The notes below the pieces were generated by a model. The model worked only from the letters and a program-made list of their open reading frames with translations, was not told where the DNA came from and made no database searches. From contig DISR01000027.1 in the NCBI GenBank assembly GCA_002421825.1, forward strand, positions 22,136 to 58,551: a stretch of DNA of 36,416 bases, in the 5' to 3' direction. The translations under genes and the position numbers were made by a program. Below are positions 1 through 7,740 of the stretch, one piece after another (positions within the stretch are counted from its first letter, which is position 1; each line of letters starts with the position of its first letter). Source of the DNA: Thiobacillus sp. UBA6205. Its GTDB lineage: Bacteria; Pseudomonadota; Gammaproteobacteria; Burkholderiales; Thiobacillaceae.

Positions 1-281
1 ACGGTGGCGGTGGTGGTGCCGTCGCCGGCCACGTCGGAAGTCTTGGAGGCGACTTCCTTCACCATTTGCGCGCCCATGTTCTCAAGCTTGTCCTTGAGTT
101 CGATTTCCTTGGCGACGGAGACGCCGTCCTTGGTCACGGTGGGGGCGCCGAACGAGCGGTCCAGCACCACGTTGCGGCCCTTGGGGCCGAGGGTGACCTT
201 GACGGCGTTGGCCAGGATGTTCACCCCGGCAACCATCTTGTGGCGCGCTTCGTCGCCGAACTTAACCATTTTTGCAGCCAT
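1..281 (-). CDS. groL: Chaperonin GroEL, N-terminal part (cut by window edge)
   Basis: The 60-kDa chaperonin forms the double-ring ATP-driven folding chamber in the cytoplasm and works with GroES. Only the first 93 residues are in the window. They begin MAAKMVKFGDEARHKM and include the ATP-site segments LGPKGRNVVLD and GDGTTT, both hallmarks of GroEL. The start is set by ATG at 281-279 with an AAAGGAG ribosome binding site 7 nt upstream. It lies 64 nt downstream of groES on the same strand, so the two form the usual groESL operon driven from the promoter and CIRCE operator at 734-788. The rest of the gene lies to the left of the window. Confidence 0.97.
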   Translation of the reverse strand, partial: MAAKMVKFGDEARHKMVAGVNILANAVKVTLGPKGRNVVLDRSFGAPTVTKDGVSVAKEIELKDKLENMGAQMVKEVASKTSDVAGDGTTTAT

Positions 282-345
282 GCTTTAACTCCTTTGAATT
301 CTGTTGGGTTGAACGCGATTGCTTCGCTCAATCAAATTGAGAAAT

Positions 346-636
346 TTATTTCTCGATCACGCCCATGACGTCTTCTTCGCGCATGACCAGGACTTCCTCG
401 CCTTCGATCTTGACGCCCTGGCCGGCGTACTTGCCGAACAGCACGCGGTCGCCGACTTTCACGTCCAGGGGGATCAGTTTGCCCTGGTCGTCTTTCTTGC
501 CCGCGCCCACGGCGATGACTTCGCCCTGGTCGGGTTTTTCGGTGGCGCTGTCGGGAATCACGATGCCGGAAGCAGTCTTGCGCTCTTCTTCCATGCGCTT
601 GACGATGATGCGGTCATGCAAAGGACGGATTTTCAT
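346..636 (-). CDS. groS: Co-chaperonin GroES (Cpn10)
   Basis: GroES caps the GroEL ring during ATP-driven protein folding. The 96-residue product has the normal family length. It starts MKIRPLHDRIIVKRMEEE, carries the mobile-loop region EERKTASGIVIPDSA, and ends with a conserved block containing VLFGKYAGQGVKIEGEE. A longer in-frame extension upstream of ATG 636-634 exists, but a GGAG ribosome site 7 nt before this ATG and the conserved MKIRPL start decide the assignment. It is the first gene of the groESL operon. Expression is probably controlled by HrcA through the CIRCE element about 100 nt upstream. An HrcA gene is not in the window. Confidence 0.97.
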   Translation of the reverse strand: MKIRPLHDRIIVKRMEEERKTASGIVIPDSATEKPDQGEVIAVGAGKKDDQGKLIPLDVKVGDRVLFGKYAGQGVKIEGEEVLVMREEDVMGVIEK

Positions 637-733
637 TATTAATCTCCATTGAAAATCAATGAGTTGGAATATTTCCACCCGAGCGCAGCGATAAAAAGGC
701 TTGAGCGGAACCAGAAAACGGGGCCGGAGGCTG

Positions 734-760
734 TTAGCACTCTCGGCCGGAGGCTGCTAA
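734..760 (-). promoter_or_regulatory. CIRCE operator (HrcA binding site) for groESL
   Basis: The plus strand reads TTAGCACTC, then nine bases, then GGCTGCTAA. The CIRCE consensus is TTAGCACTC-N9-GAGTGCTAA, so one arm is perfect, the other matches 7 of 9, and the spacer has exactly the canonical length. It lies just downstream of the -10 hexamer of the groESL promoter, where a bound repressor would block transcription start. HrcA-CIRCE control of groESL is established in many bacteria including betaproteobacteria. Confidence 0.85.
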
Positions 761-788
761 TGATAGGGCCCGAGTATGACAATTTCAA
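760..788 (-). promoter_or_regulatory. groESL promoter (sigma-70 type, possible sigma-32 overlap)
   Basis: Read on the minus strand, TTGAAA (788-783) is followed after 17 nt by TATCAT (765-760), a good sigma-70 promoter. The same stretch also reads GTTGAAA, 14 nt, then CCCTATCAT, which resembles the heat-shock sigma-32 pattern (CTTGAAA / CCCCAT). The CIRCE operator begins at the end of the -10 box. Dual use by both sigma factors is an inference. The region from 637 to 859 holds no gene. Confidence 0.7.
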
Positions 789-859
789 CCCCACCCGGCT
801 GATATGGCGGTTTTTTAGCCCGGCTTGCGGATTTGGGGCCTTCGTGGCTTGATTGAGCC

Positions 860-1810
860 ATGAGCATTTTTTGTTATGCCCAGCGCCTGTTGAACCCGTT
901 TCGCGGCGTGATCAACGTCATCCGCCACCAGTCGGCCGAGGCCGTGACCATGGACGGGGTGCACTGGGACATCTATGTGGCCAACGAAAGCCTGCGCGTG
1001 GGGCTGAAGGGCAAATCGCAGATCAGCGACATCCGCTACGGCAGCTGGTCGGAGAAGGCAGGCCTGAAACGCGGGCCGATCTATCCCTCGGACGACTTCA
1101 AGCGCATGGAAGTGCAGGGGCAAATTGTTTATGAATACCTGCGCGAGCATCACCGCGATGTGCCGTTTTCCTTTGCGGATAGTTATGAACTCTGGCTGCT
1201 GGACGAGCAGCAGCAGCCGCTGGCCCTGATTCACAGCGCGCTCAGCCTCGACGAAACCCGCGCCGAAGTGTCCACGCAGTGGCGTGCGGGCTTTGCCGCC
1301 GAGGAGGGTTTCCGCAGCGAGGCAGCGGGTGCGGGCAATGGCGCCGTTCGCCTGGGCAATTACATCAACAGCCGCGCCAGGGGCTGGCAATGGATCGAAC
1401 GCAACATGGCCGGCGGCGGTACGGGCCTCCCCGGCGGCAAGGGCGGAGAGGCGGGCCGGGTGTATGAAGCGAGCCTGTTCCCGGTTCGTTTCCTTTTCCG
1501 CGACCGGCATGAGGCGCCGCATGGCCAGCTGGTGGCCGATTACCTGAAATGGCAGGCGCCCTGGTTGTTGTTGCTGGACACCTTGTCGGATGAAGCCCGG
1601 CGCGAACTGGAAATCCATGCGCGCATGCGTGCGGCGGACATGGTCCGGCAGCACCGTTTGTACCCCGATGTGGTCGATCCTGCCCAGCTCAAGGCCGCGC
1701 TGGTGGAAATGGTGCTGCGTGAAAAACAGACCGCAACGAAAGACAAGCCCAACCCGGACATGTCGCCTTTCTACATAGAGATCAGTCCTGCCGGCGGCGA
1801 ATACACTTGA
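860..1810 (+). CDS. Conserved-looking protein of unknown function
   Basis: I do not recognise this 316-residue protein. It starts MSIFCYAQRLLNPFRG at an ATG with only a weak ribosome site. It shows no signal peptide and no long membrane segment. A glycine-rich stretch (MAGGGTGLPGGKGG) lies near residues 190-203, followed by a helical, charged C-terminal half. The clean open frame, codon use like its neighbours and its place between the divergent groESL promoter and bioA support a real gene. Its promoter must overlap the groESL control region. The 3' end is followed within 4 nt by a heptamer repeat that separates it from bioA. No function can be assigned. Confidence 0.75.
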   Translation: MSIFCYAQRLLNPFRGVINVIRHQSAEAVTMDGVHWDIYVANESLRVGLKGKSQISDIRYGSWSEKAGLKRGPIYPSDDFKRMEVQGQIVYEYLREHHRDVPFSFADSYELWLLDEQQQPLALIHSALSLDETRAEVSTQWRAGFAAEEGFRSEAAGAGNGAVRLGNYINSRARGWQWIERNMAGGGTGLPGGKGGEAGRVYEASLFPVRFLFRDRHEAPHGQLVADYLKWQAPWLLLLDTLSDEARRELEIHARMRAADMVRQHRLYPDVVDPAQLKAALVEMVLREKQTATKDKPNPDMSPFYIEISPAGGEYT

Positions 1811-1813
1811 GCG

Positions 1814-1840
1814 AAGGGGGAAGGGGGAAGGGGGAAGGGG
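1814..1840 (+). repeat. Heptamer tandem repeat (GGGGGAA type)
   Basis: About 3.5 head-to-tail copies of a 7-bp unit, GAAGGGG, lie between the stop of the unknown gene and bioA. The same heptamer in the opposite orientation occurs in the murG-murC junction (24503-24527). It is not a coding repeat. Confidence 0.85.
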
Positions 1841-1879
1841 TGTAATATCGACCAAGCATCTACACCTCACGCTTTGCGC

Positions 1880-3223
1880 ATGTCGAGCCTGCAAGACCGT
1901 TCGCGCCAGTTCCTCTGGCATCCCTGCACCCAGATGAAGCATCTGGAAACGCTGCCGCCGCTGGCGATCGCGCGCGGCGAGGGGCCGTGGCTGATCGACG
2001 AATCCGGCAAGCGCTATCTCGACGCGATTTCTTCCTGGTGGGTGAACCTGTTCGGCCATGCCAACCCGCGCATCAATGCGGCGATCATCGACCAGTTGTC
2101 GAAAATCGAGCATGTGATGCTGGCCGGCTGCACGCACGAGCCCGTGGTGCAACTATCGGAGCGGCTGGGCAAGCTCACCGGCCTCGGCCATGCCTTTTAC
2201 GGCTCGGACGGGGCCTCGGCCACCGAGATCGCGCTGAAAATGAGCTTTCACCATTGGCGCAACACCGGCAAGCCGGGCAAGACCCATTTCATCAGCCTGC
2301 AGAACGGTTACCACGGCGAGACCGTGGGCGCGCTGTCGGTGACCGACGTGGCGCTGTTCAAGGACCGGTACGCGCCGCTATTGCGACAGTCGGTGCAAAT
2401 GCCGTCGCCGGACTTCCGTCGCGCCGAGGCGGGCGAGTCCGCCGAGGCCTTTGCGCTGCGCTGCGCGGATTTTCTGGAAGCGCACTTGCAGCAGCATGCG
2501 GACAGCATCGCCGCCTTCATTCTCGAACCGCTGGTGCAGGGCGCATCCGGCATGGCGATGTACCACCCGGTTTATCTCGGCAAGGCGCGCGAGCTGTGCA
2601 CGAAACATGAAGTGCACCTGATCGCCGACGAAATCGCCGTCGGCTTCGGCAGAACAGGCACGATGTTCGCATGCGAACAAGCCCAGAACACGCCTCGCGC
2701 CTCACGCCTCACGCCTCGCCGTCCGGGCATCCGCCCGGACTTCATGTGCCTGTCCAAGGGCATCAGCGGCGGCTATCTGCCGCTTTCCTGCGTGCTGGCC
2801 ACGGATGAAATCTATGCGGCGTTCTATGCCGATGAAACCGCGAAGGGGTTTTTGCACTCGCATTCCTATACCGGCAATCCGCTCGCCTGCAGTGCGGCGC
2901 TGGCGGTGCTGGACATCTTCGAGCAGGACGACGTGATCGACGCCAATCGAAAAAAATCGGAAACCTTTGGCGCGCTTCTTGAACCAATCAGAAATCATCC
3001 GCGTGTGCGGCACTTTCGCAATCGCGGCATGATCTGGGCCTTCGACGTGGCGGATGCGGCGCCGGGCTTTTCGCGTGCCTTTGCCGAGGGCGCGCTGGCG
3101 CAAGGTGCGCTGCTGCGGCCGATCGGCAGCACGGTGTATTTCATGCCGCCCTATGTGCTCGAGGAGGCGCACATGACGCAACTGGCACGCGTGACGGAAA
3201 ACCTTTTGAACGCACTGGACTGA
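1880..3223 (+). CDS. bioA: Adenosylmethionine-8-amino-7-oxononanoate aminotransferase
   Basis: BioA transfers an amino group from S-adenosylmethionine to KAPA to make DAPA in biotin synthesis; it is a cytoplasmic PLP enzyme of class III aminotransferases. Visible landmarks are WHPCTQMK (residues 13-20), FYGSDGASATEIALK (106-120), NGYHGETVGA (142-151), the PLP-pyridine aspartate in IADE (D250), and the Schiff-base lysine in CLSKG (K293). I chose ATG 1880 (447 aa); a TTG two codons earlier is also possible. The oddity is a 14-residue insertion at 269-282 (QNTPRASRLTPRRP) between FACEQA and GIRPDFMCLSKG, encoded by a heptamer repeat found elsewhere in intergenic DNA. The gene stays in frame, so it may still be active. 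The metallo-hydrolase gene follows 2 nt later. No other bio genes are present. Confidence 0.95.
   Translation: MSSLQDRSRQFLWHPCTQMKHLETLPPLAIARGEGPWLIDESGKRYLDAISSWWVNLFGHANPRINAAIIDQLSKIEHVMLAGCTHEPVVQLSERLGKLTGLGHAFYGSDGASATEIALKMSFHHWRNTGKPGKTHFISLQNGYHGETVGALSVTDVALFKDRYAPLLRQSVQMPSPDFRRAEAGESAEAFALRCADFLEAHLQQHADSIAAFILEPLVQGASGMAMYHPVYLGKARELCTKHEVHLIADEIAVGFGRTGTMFACEQAQNTPRASRLTPRRPGIRPDFMCLSKGISGGYLPLSCVLATDEIYAAFYADETAKGFLHSHSYTGNPLACSAALAVLDIFEQDDVIDANRKKSETFGALLEPIRNHPRVRHFRNRGMIWAFDVADAAPGFSRAFAEGALAQGALLRPIGSTVYFMPPYVLEEAHMTQLARVTENLLNALD
2684..2725 (+). repeat. In-frame 42-bp repeat insertion inside bioA
   Basis: Four heptamers CGCCTCR fill 2691-2718; this is the reverse complement of the GTGAGGC arrays at 20603-20636 and 27069-27099. 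The segment adds exactly 14 codons relative to the expected BioA sequence. It is followed at 2721-2740 by a palindrome (GTCCGGGC-N4-GCCCGGAC), part of which may also belong to the element. The exact insertion borders are an inference from remembered family sequence. Confidence 0.75.
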
Positions 3224-3225
3224 AC

Positions 3226-4638
3226 ATGCACATAACTTTCTTCGGCGCGGCCGGCGAGGTGACCGGCTCCTGTTTCCTGGTGGAGACCGAGCAGGTGCGC
3301 TTCATGGTCGACTGCGGACTGTTCCAGGGCCTGGGCTCGGACGAGAAGAACCGCGAGGCGCTGAAGCTCGACGTGCGCAAGCTCGATTTCACGCTGCTCA
3401 CCCACGCGCACATCGACCATTCTGGCCTGCTGCCGCTCTTGGTGGCGCGCGGCTTCGACGGCCCCATCTTCACCACCCGCGCCACCTGCGACCTGCTGGA
3501 GGTGATGCTGCTGGATTCGGCGCACATCCAGGAAAAGGAAGCGGAATGGGCGCGCGAGCGCAAGCGCCGCGGCGAAACCCTGCGCGACCCCGAGAGCGTG
3601 GACCCGATCTACACCGTGGCGGAGGCGCGCAGCAGCCTGCGCCAGCTGCACGGCGTGGGCTATGACGTGGAGGTGCGCCCGCATCCGACGGTGAGGGTGC
3701 GCTTTCGCGATGCCGGCCACATCCTTGGCTCGGCGATTCTCGAGGTGTGGCTGGAGACGGAAGGGGTGACGCGCAAGATCGTGTTCTCGGGCGATCTCGG
3801 CCAGCCCGGCCACCCGCTGATGAACGATCCCACCCCGATCGAACAGGCCGACTACGTGGTTGTCGAGTCCACCTACGGCAACCGTCTGCACAAGCCGCTC
3901 AGGGAAACCACGGAGGAACTGGTCGATGCCGTCAATGACACGCTGCAAAAGCGCCGCGGCAACATCCTGATCCCGGCCTTTGCCGTGGGGCGCACGCAGG
4001 ACATGCTGTTCATCCTCTCGGACCTGGCCGCGGACGGCAGGCTGGTGGCCAAGCCGCGCATCTTCGTGGATTCGCCCATGGCCAAGGCGGCGACGGAAAT
4101 CACGCTCAAGCACCATCGCCTGCTGGACGAGGAGGCGCGCCATTTCATGCAGGACCTGCAGGCCAACCATCGCACGCCGCTGCCGATCACGTTCACCGAA
4201 ACCGTCGAGGACTCCAAGGCCATCAACCGCGTTTCCGGCGGCGCCATCATCATCGCCGCCTCGGGCATGTGCGATGCCGGGCGCATCAAGCACCACCTGC
4301 GCAACAACCTGGGGCGTGACGAGAACAGTGTCATCTTCGTCGGCTTCCAGGCCCAGGGCACCCTCGGCCGCAAGCTGGTCGACGGCGCCAAGGAGGTGCG
4401 CCTGTTCGGCGAAGACATTCCCGTGCATGCGCGCATCTATACCATCGGCGGACTGTCCGCGCACGCCGACCAGGCTGCGCTGCTGGGCTGGCTTGGGCGC
4501 TTCAGCAAGCCGCCGCGGCAGTGTTTCGTGGTGCACGGCGAAGCGGAGACGGCGCAGCTGTTTGCCGACAAGATACGCAGCGATTTCGATTGGGACGCTG
4601 TGATGCCCGAGGCCGGCAAACGCTACGAACTGGCGTGA
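3226..4638 (+). CDS. Metallo-beta-lactamase fold beta-CASP hydrolase (RNA-processing type)
   Basis: This 470-residue protein belongs to the beta-CASP branch of the metallo-beta-lactamase superfamily, whose members are mostly zinc-dependent RNA nucleases related to CPSF73. It opens with ITFFGAAGEVTGSC, then the zinc motif HAHIDH (residues 60-65), DAGHILGS with a metal histidine near 165, and FSGDLG with D190. The beta-CASP insert contains ESTYGNRLH, IPAFAVGRTQ and DSPMA, and the C-terminal RMMBL-like region carries ASGMCDAGRIKHH and GLSAHADQ. Full length suggests a working enzyme. The natural substrate is not known from sequence. It begins 2 nt after bioA with no strong ribosome site, which points to translational coupling. 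Confidence 0.9.
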   Translation: MHITFFGAAGEVTGSCFLVETEQVRFMVDCGLFQGLGSDEKNREALKLDVRKLDFTLLTHAHIDHSGLLPLLVARGFDGPIFTTRATCDLLEVMLLDSAHIQEKEAEWARERKRRGETLRDPESVDPIYTVAEARSSLRQLHGVGYDVEVRPHPTVRVRFRDAGHILGSAILEVWLETEGVTRKIVFSGDLGQPGHPLMNDPTPIEQADYVVVESTYGNRLHKPLRETTEELVDAVNDTLQKRRGNILIPAFAVGRTQDMLFILSDLAADGRLVAKPRIFVDSPMAKAATEITLKHHRLLDEEARHFMQDLQANHRTPLPITFTETVEDSKAINRVSGGAIIIAASGMCDAGRIKHHLRNNLGRDENSVIFVGFQAQGTLGRKLVDGAKEVRLFGEDIPVHARIYTIGGLSAHADQAALLGWLGRFSKPPRQCFVVHGEAETAQLFADKIRSDFDWDAVMPEAGKRYELA

Positions 4639-4652
4639 GGCGAGTAAGCTTT

Positions 4653-4694
4653 TCTCCCCTCTCCCCTCGCGGGAGAGGGGTGGGGGTGGGGGGC
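4653..4694 (+). repeat. GC-rich palindromic repeat of the CCCTCTCCC family
   Basis: The stretch reads CTCTCCCCTCGCGGGAGAGG and then a G-rich tail with GGGTGGGGGTGGGG. It is a variant, in the opposite orientation, of the element found in murF and twice between ftsW and murG. It fills the gap between the hydrolase gene and dacB. A short frame starting at GTG 4635, which overlaps the hydrolase stop codon, stays open through it to 4706. Confidence 0.8.
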
Positions 4695-4716
4695 GTGAGC
4701 GGGTAAACTCCAGGGC

Positions 4717-6147
4717 ATGAACATACGACGTCTTTATCCATTCGTCTGTTATCTGGCAATTGCATTTGCCAGTGCGCAGGCCTGGGCTAGCAGCCTGCCG
4801 CAAGCCGTGGCCGATGCGCTGTCGAAAGCGAATATCCCTGTCGAGTCCGTTTCCATATTTGTGCAGCCGCTCGATGGCGGCGCGCCGCTGCTGAGCGTGA
4901 ATGCCGCGCAGCCGATGAATCCGGCCTCCACCATGAAGCTGGTGACGAGCTACGTCGCGCTGGAAAGCCTGGGCCCGGACTACACCTGGAAGACCGGTTT
5001 CTGGGCGCGCGGCGAAATCAGCGACGGCAAGCTGCAGGGCGACCTCATCGTGCGCGGCGGCGGCGATCCCTACCTCACGCTGGAACGCATCTGGCTCATG
5101 CAGCGCGCACTGCGCGAGAAGGGCGTGCGCGAAATCGTCGGCGATTTGGTGCTGGACCTGACGCTGTACGACCTGCCGCCCATGGACCCTGGCGCTTTCG
5201 ACGGCGAACCGCTGGCGGCCTACAACGCCGTGCCTTCGCCGTTGATCGCCAACTTCAATGCGCAGCATGTGCGCCTGGCTCCCGAGGGCGAGGAAGTCGC
5301 CATCCGGCCGGAACTGCCGATCACCGGCGTGAAATTCATTTCCCAATTGCGGCTGACTGAAGGCGCCTGCAATGGCTGGCGCGACGGCATTCTGGCGAGT
5401 TTCCCCGATCCCGCCCTGAAGGATATCGTCGTGTTCGAGGGCAATTATCCGCGCGCCTGCGGCGAGAAACGCTTGCCGCTCAACCTGTTCGAGCCTGCGC
5501 AGAATTTCGCGCAGGTGTTCCGCATCCTGTGGGAAGAATCGGGCGGCAAGTGGCAAGGCGGGATCATGACGGGCGTCGCACCGCCGGAAACGGCGCCGCT
5601 GCTGGAGTTCGAGTCGCCGCCGCTCGTGGATGTTATTCGCCCGCTCAACAAGCATTCCAGCAATGTCATGACGCGCATGCTGTTCCTGACCCTGGGCCAG
5701 GAAGCATTCGGCGCGCCGGCGACGCTGGGCAAGTCGCTGGCGGCCATGCGCGAAACCCTGCTCGCGCACAAGCTCGATTTTCCCGAACTGTTCCTGGAAA
5801 ACGGCGCCGGCCTGTCGCGCAACGAGCGCATCAGCGCGCACAGCATGGCCCGCTTGCTGCTGGCGGCTTTCCACAGCCCGCATTACTCCGAACTGGAATC
5901 CGCGCTGCCGATCAGCGCCATCGACGGCACGCTGAAAAAGCGCTTCAACGGCAGCGCCTTCGCCGGCCATGCCCACCTCAAGACCGGCAGCTTGAAGGAT
6001 GTGCGCACGCTGGCCGGCTACCTGATCGACCGCAACGGCAACCGCCTCGCGGTGGTGATGTTCGTCAACCACGCCAATGCCGACCAGTCCGAAGCGGCGC
6101 AAGCGGCGCTGCTGAATTGGCTTTACGAAGGCTTGGCGCCGGAGTAA
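4717..6147 (+). CDS. dacB: D-alanyl-D-alanine carboxypeptidase/endopeptidase (PBP4 family)
   Basis: A periplasmic low-molecular-mass class C penicillin-binding protein that trims peptidoglycan side chains and opens crosslinks. The 476-residue precursor starts with a signal peptide (hydrophobic segment about residues 8-22, probable cleavage after AWA). The catalytic motifs are in place: S71-T-M-K74, S314-S-N316 and K422-T-G. The long insert between the first two motifs is typical of PBP4 (about residues 85-300). Start ATG 4717 gives the signal peptide directly. It lies 78 nt after the hydrolase gene, separated by a GC-rich palindrome, and converges with ubiD. Confidence 0.95.
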   Translation: MNIRRLYPFVCYLAIAFASAQAWASSLPQAVADALSKANIPVESVSIFVQPLDGGAPLLSVNAAQPMNPASTMKLVTSYVALESLGPDYTWKTGFWARGEISDGKLQGDLIVRGGGDPYLTLERIWLMQRALREKGVREIVGDLVLDLTLYDLPPMDPGAFDGEPLAAYNAVPSPLIANFNAQHVRLAPEGEEVAIRPELPITGVKFISQLRLTEGACNGWRDGILASFPDPALKDIVVFEGNYPRACGEKRLPLNLFEPAQNFAQVFRILWEESGGKWQGGIMTGVAPPETAPLLEFESPPLVDVIRPLNKHSSNVMTRMLFLTLGQEAFGAPATLGKSLAAMRETLLAHKLDFPELFLENGAGLSRNERISAHSMARLLLAAFHSPHYSELESALPISAIDGTLKKRFNGSAFAGHAHLKTGSLKDVRTLAGYLIDRNGNRLAVVMFVNHANADQSEAAQAALLNWLYEGLAPE

Positions 6148-6168
6148 AGGCAAAGGCAAAAGGCATTA

Positions 6169-6232
6169 ACAGGGAGGTTCAGGGAGGCAAGGGAGAAAGG
6201 GTTTTCCTCCCGTTCCTCCCTTACCTCTCTGT
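6169..6232. repeat. Imperfect inverted repeat between convergent dacB and ubiD
   Basis: The left arm ACAGGGAGGTTCAGGGAGG is mirrored by the right arm CCTCCCTTACCTCTCTGT around a short centre containing AAAGGGTTTTCCTCCC. The arms are built of GGGAGG units, so it may be both a repeat element and a bidirectional terminator for the two converging genes. A short GGCAAA repeat precedes it at 6147-6163. Confidence 0.6.
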
Positions 6233-6246
6233 GAATAAGGCTCTCT

Positions 6247-7740
6247 TCAAAGCCCAAGCTGCGCAAACAGCTTGTCCACGCGCGCTTTCACCTCGTCATC
6301 CATGCTGATGGGCGTGCCCCACTCGCGGCTGGTTTCGCCGGGCCATTTGTTGGTGGCGTCGATGCCCATCTTGGAGCCGAGGCCGGACACCGGGCTGGCG
6401 AAGTCCAGGTAGTCGATCGGCGTGTTCTCGACGATGAGGGTGTCCCGCGCGGGATCGACGCGCGTGGTCAGCGCCCACATTACCTCCTTCCAGTCGCGCA
6501 CGTTGACGTCGTCGTCGGTGACGAGGATGAACTTGGTGTACATGAATTGCCTGAGGAAGCTCCACACGCCGAACATCACGCGCTTGGCATGGCCGGGGTA
6601 CTGCTTCTTCATGCTCACCACCGCCATGCGGTAGCTGCAGCCTTCCGGCGGCAGGTAGAAGTCGGCGATCTCGGGAAACTGTTTCTGCAGCAGCGGCACG
6701 AACACTTCGTTCAAGGCCACGCCGAGGATGGCCGGCTCATCCGGCGGCTTGCCGGTGTAGGTGCTGTGGTAGATCGGGTCACGCCGCAGGGTGATGCGGT
6801 CGATGGTGAAGACTGGAAACCTCTCCACCTCGTTGTAGTAGCCGGTGTGGTCGCCAAAAGGCCCTTCCAGGGCCGACTCATAAGCTTGGCGTCCCTCTGG
6901 CGCCATTTCGCCGGGATGGATGTGGCCTTCGAGCACGATCTCGGCGCTGGCCGGCACCTGCAGTTCGGAGCCGATGCATTTCACCACTTCGGTCTTGGAG
7001 CCGCGCAGGAGGCCGGCGAACTGGTATTCCGAGAGCGAGTCCGGCACCGGCGTCACGGCGCCGAGGATGGTGGCGGGGTCGGCGCCGAGCGCAACGGCAA
7101 GCGGGAAGGGCTGGCCGGGGTTGGCCTGCTGGAACTCGCGGAAATCGAGCGCGCCGCCGCGATGCGCGAGCCAGCGCATGATGACCTTGTTCGGGCCGAT
7201 GACCTGTTGTCGGTAGATGCCGAGGTTCTGGCGCTTCTTGTGCGGGCCTTTCGTCACCACCAGGCCCCAGGTGATGAGCGGGCCGGCGTCGCCCGGCCAG
7301 CAGGTCTGGATCGGCAGTTTCGAAAGATCGACGTCCTTGCCTTCCCACACCACGTCCTGGCAGGGTGCGCTGCCGACTTCCTTCGGCGCCATGTTCAGTA
7401 CTTGTTTGAGCACCGGCCACTTTTCCCAGGCGTCGCGCAAGCCCTTGGGCGGCTCGGGTTCCTTCAGATAGGCGAGCAGCCTGCCGATTTCACGCAGCTG
7501 CTTCGGATCTTCCTCGCCCATGCCCAGCGCCACGCGGCGCACGGTGCCGAACAGGTTGCCCAGAACCGGGATCGAATGGCCCTTGGGCTTCTCGAACAGG
7601 ATGGCCGGGCCTTCGCGCCTCAGCACGCGGTCGCAGAACTCGGTCATTTCGAGCCTGGGGTCGACTTCGAGCGAGACGCGCTTCAGCTCGCCCATGCTTG
7701 CCAACTGGGCGATGAAGTCGCGCAGGTCTTTGTATTTCAT
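6247..7740 (-). CDS. ubiD: 4-hydroxy-3-polyprenylbenzoate decarboxylase (UbiD, prFMN-dependent)
   Basis: UbiD removes the carboxyl group of the prenylated 4-hydroxybenzoate ring in ubiquinone synthesis, using prenylated FMN supplied by UbiX. The 497-residue product has normal length and begins MKYKDLRDFIAQLASMGEL. Recognisable blocks include NLFGTVRRVALGMG, QTCWPGDAGPLITWG, NLGIYRQQVIGPNK, the EGPFGDHTGYY segment of the prFMN site, and the C-terminal LVTDDDVNVRDW and GLGSKMGIDATNKWPGE. Its ATG overlaps the stop of rfaE2 by 4 nt (ATGA), so it is the last gene of the minus-strand run. No ubiX is in the window. Confidence 0.97.
   Translation of the reverse strand: MKYKDLRDFIAQLASMGELKRVSLEVDPRLEMTEFCDRVLRREGPAILFEKPKGHSIPVLGNLFGTVRRVALGMGEEDPKQLREIGRLLAYLKEPEPPKGLRDAWEKWPVLKQVLNMAPKEVGSAPCQDVVWEGKDVDLSKLPIQTCWPGDAGPLITWGLVVTKGPHKKRQNLGIYRQQVIGPNKVIMRWLAHRGGALDFREFQQANPGQPFPLAVALGADPATILGAVTPVPDSLSEYQFAGLLRGSKTEVVKCIGSELQVPASAEIVLEGHIHPGEMAPEGRQAYESALEGPFGDHTGYYNEVERFPVFTIDRITLRRDPIYHSTYTGKPPDEPAILGVALNEVFVPLLQKQFPEIADFYLPPEGCSYRMAVVSMKKQYPGHAKRVMFGVWSFLRQFMYTKFILVTDDDVNVRDWKEVMWALTTRVDPARDTLIVENTPIDYLDFASPVSGLGSKMGIDATNKWPGETSREWGTPISMDDEVKARVDKLFAQLGL

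Noticed and set aside
1814..1840. G-rich heptamer array as a quadruplex regulator of bioA
   Set aside because: The runs of five G could form a quadruplex, but the same repeat occurs in the opposite orientation elsewhere, so there is no specific evidence for regulation.
815..2152. 445-codon minus-strand frame over the unknown gene and bioA
   Set aside because: Antisense shadow of bioA and of the gene at 860-1810; no recognisable motif.
3151..6159. 1002-codon open frame on the minus strand opposite the beta-CASP gene and dacB
   Set aside because: It is antisense to two well-supported genes, has no family similarity and a low-complexity Arg/Gln/His-rich composition. It arises because GC-rich codon use on one strand leaves few stops on the other.
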